Shown here in pieces: positions 63,222-64,000 of a stretch of DNA of 64,000 nucleotides. Position 1 is the stretch's first letter. Every line of letters starts with the position of its first letter. The position numbers were made by a program, and so were the translations under genes. The DNA comes from Dictyostelium firmibasis (Eukaryota > Evosea > Eumycetozoa > Dictyosteliales > Dictyosteliaceae): positions 692,001-756,000 of the forward strand of contig CM069770.1 of the NCBI GenBank assembly GCA_036169595.1. The letters are read 5' to 3'. The notes below the pieces were generated by a model that did not search any database, was not told where the DNA came from, and was given only the letters and a program-made list of their open reading frames with translations.

Positions 63222-63403
63222 TTAAATATATGGTATTGTTTTTGTTACTGGTCTTTGATTTGTTGATGGGAATGATTCATATCTACTAATATCAGTTTCA
63301 ACTACAATTGAATTTGTATAATTAACATTTAATTTTGAATTAAAAAAAGAAGATAAAGTTATTTTTTCAATATTAAATATTTTTTTAGATGAAATGATTG
63401 CAT
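63222..63403 (-). pseudogene. Second exon of the MTIL-type small gene, first exon missing
   Basis: Encodes [D]AIISSKKIFNIEKITLSS...SKLNVNYTNSIVVETDISRY and ends RPVTKTIPYI, with only a few changes from 55859-55678. Similarity to the intact locus continues to about 63430 and then stops. The sequence upstream, where the 13-base MTIL exon should lie, is instead the FNIP-4-type flank (homologous to 49215 onward). Confidence 0.75.
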
Positions 63404-63429
63404 CTTTATTTTTATAAAATTTTTAAAAA

Positions 63430-63559
63430 AAGTGATATCACAATATTATATTCAAAATAATTTTTTTCTTTTTCTCACAGCACAAGTTATGTTAAAAAAA
63501 AATTGTTATTTTAACATAATTTTAAAAAATATAATGGCCCACTTTATGTTCCAATTTTT

Positions 63560-63595
<36 letters not shown>

Positions 63596-63938
63596 AATTA
63601 AATTAATTTTATATTTTAAATTTATTTTACTAAAATCCAATATTTTTTTTCATTTAATTAGGTGGTGAATAAATTTACAAATTATATTTTTTAAAATTTT
63701 TTGACAGTTAACAGGAAATAAATAAATAAACAAATAAAAAAAAAAAATCCGTATAAGGTTTTACTCTATAAAATAAAAAAAAAATTTTAAAAATTTTTTT
63801 TTATTTTATTATAATAGTCGGTTTGTTTGTATTTGTTTCTAAAGTTATCTTATATAGTTGATGTTGTTATCATTTTAATTATATAATTAAATAAAAACTT
63901 ATTATGGAAAACTTTCGGAAATAATCTTTCATTTATTT
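63430..63938. other. Segmental duplication of the FNIP gene 4 3' flank
   Basis: 63450-63655 matches 49220-49430, and 63745-63938 matches 49490-49681 almost base for base (CCGTATAAGGTTTTACTCTA, GTCGGTTTGTTTGTATTTGT). Between them the GATCGTCCACAATCC part of the original is replaced by a copy of 62485-62560. Confidence 0.8.
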
Positions 63939-64000
63939 TCATTTAATTATATTAACCGATTTAACACTTGATGGTATTGATCCTGCTAATAATACTTGAT
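63939..64000 (-). CDS. FNIP repeat gene 6, 3' end only
   Basis: Stop at 63941-63939, then reading upstream SVKSVNIIK, SGSIPS-type repeat sequence (IPSSVKSVNIIK-stop preceded by QVLLAGS) to the window edge. It is almost identical to the end of FNIP gene 4. The body of the gene lies outside. Confidence 0.85.
   Translation of the reverse strand, partial: QVLLAGSIPSSVKSVNIIK

Overview
The window is nuclear DNA of a dictyostelid amoeba, almost certainly Dictyostelium discoideum. The evidence is very high A+T, long A/T homopolymers and ATT/TAA triplet arrays, short AT-rich introns with GTATGT/GTAAGT donors, strongly A/T-ending codons, poly-Asn, poly-Gln and poly-Ser tracts, a BEACH protein of the Lvs type, Dictyostelium-type terpene synthase and FNIP-repeat genes, and DUSE-like promoter elements. 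Assignments rest on translation by eye and known family motifs; no search was run.

Layout. 1-3.1 kb: 3'-open RING/B-box/Kelch gene (-). 5.1-8.5 kb: compact housekeeping genes, the cyclin-dependent kinase subunit Cks1 (+) and ribosome biogenesis factor Nip7 (+), then a rhomboid-like gene (-); two related structured-RNA candidates lie either side of the rhomboid gene. 9.3-10.7 kb: free-standing polyketide-synthase-type ketosynthase (+). 11.6-17 kb: two FNIP-repeat genes (+), the first preceded by a small nuclear-looking ORF. 17.4-18.6 kb: terpene synthase (-). 20.0-20.4 kb: tRNA-Arg(UCU) followed by tRNA-like repeats. 20.6-34.1 kb: MBOAT acyltransferase, CLN5-like glycoprotein and a 9.2 kb BEACH/WD40 gene, all (-). 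35.8-40.6 kb: CaMK-type kinase and SAM+PH protein (+). 41.2 kb: a 63-residue two-exon gene.

From about 43 kb to the end the sequence is a recombination-rich zone. It holds four more FNIP genes (-, the last cut by the window edge), small ORF copies, two further members of the small two-exon family (one lacking exon 1), a hAT-type transposase gene that looks whole, a broken coiled-coil gene with a HEPN-like RN-x3-H motif, a Ty3/gypsy fossil between direct repeats, a 213-bp palindromic MITE-like element, and several segmental duplications, some inverted. The FNIP genes at 12-17 kb point right and those at 45-64 kb point left, so the conserved single-copy genes sit between two opposed FNIP clusters. 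The FNIP copies show deletion, chimera formation and frameshift at short repeats.

Most unusual: (i) the DUSE-associated RNA pair with a covarying hairpin; (ii) the small-ORF/FNIP unit, which has a phase-compatible splice option and an inverted-repeat-flanked copy; (iii) the tRNA-like repeat array with a perfect 22-bp inverted repeat beside tRNA-Arg; (iv) the palindromic element at 48.5 kb; (v) the ketosynthase that keeps its cysteine but lacks the first catalytic histidine.
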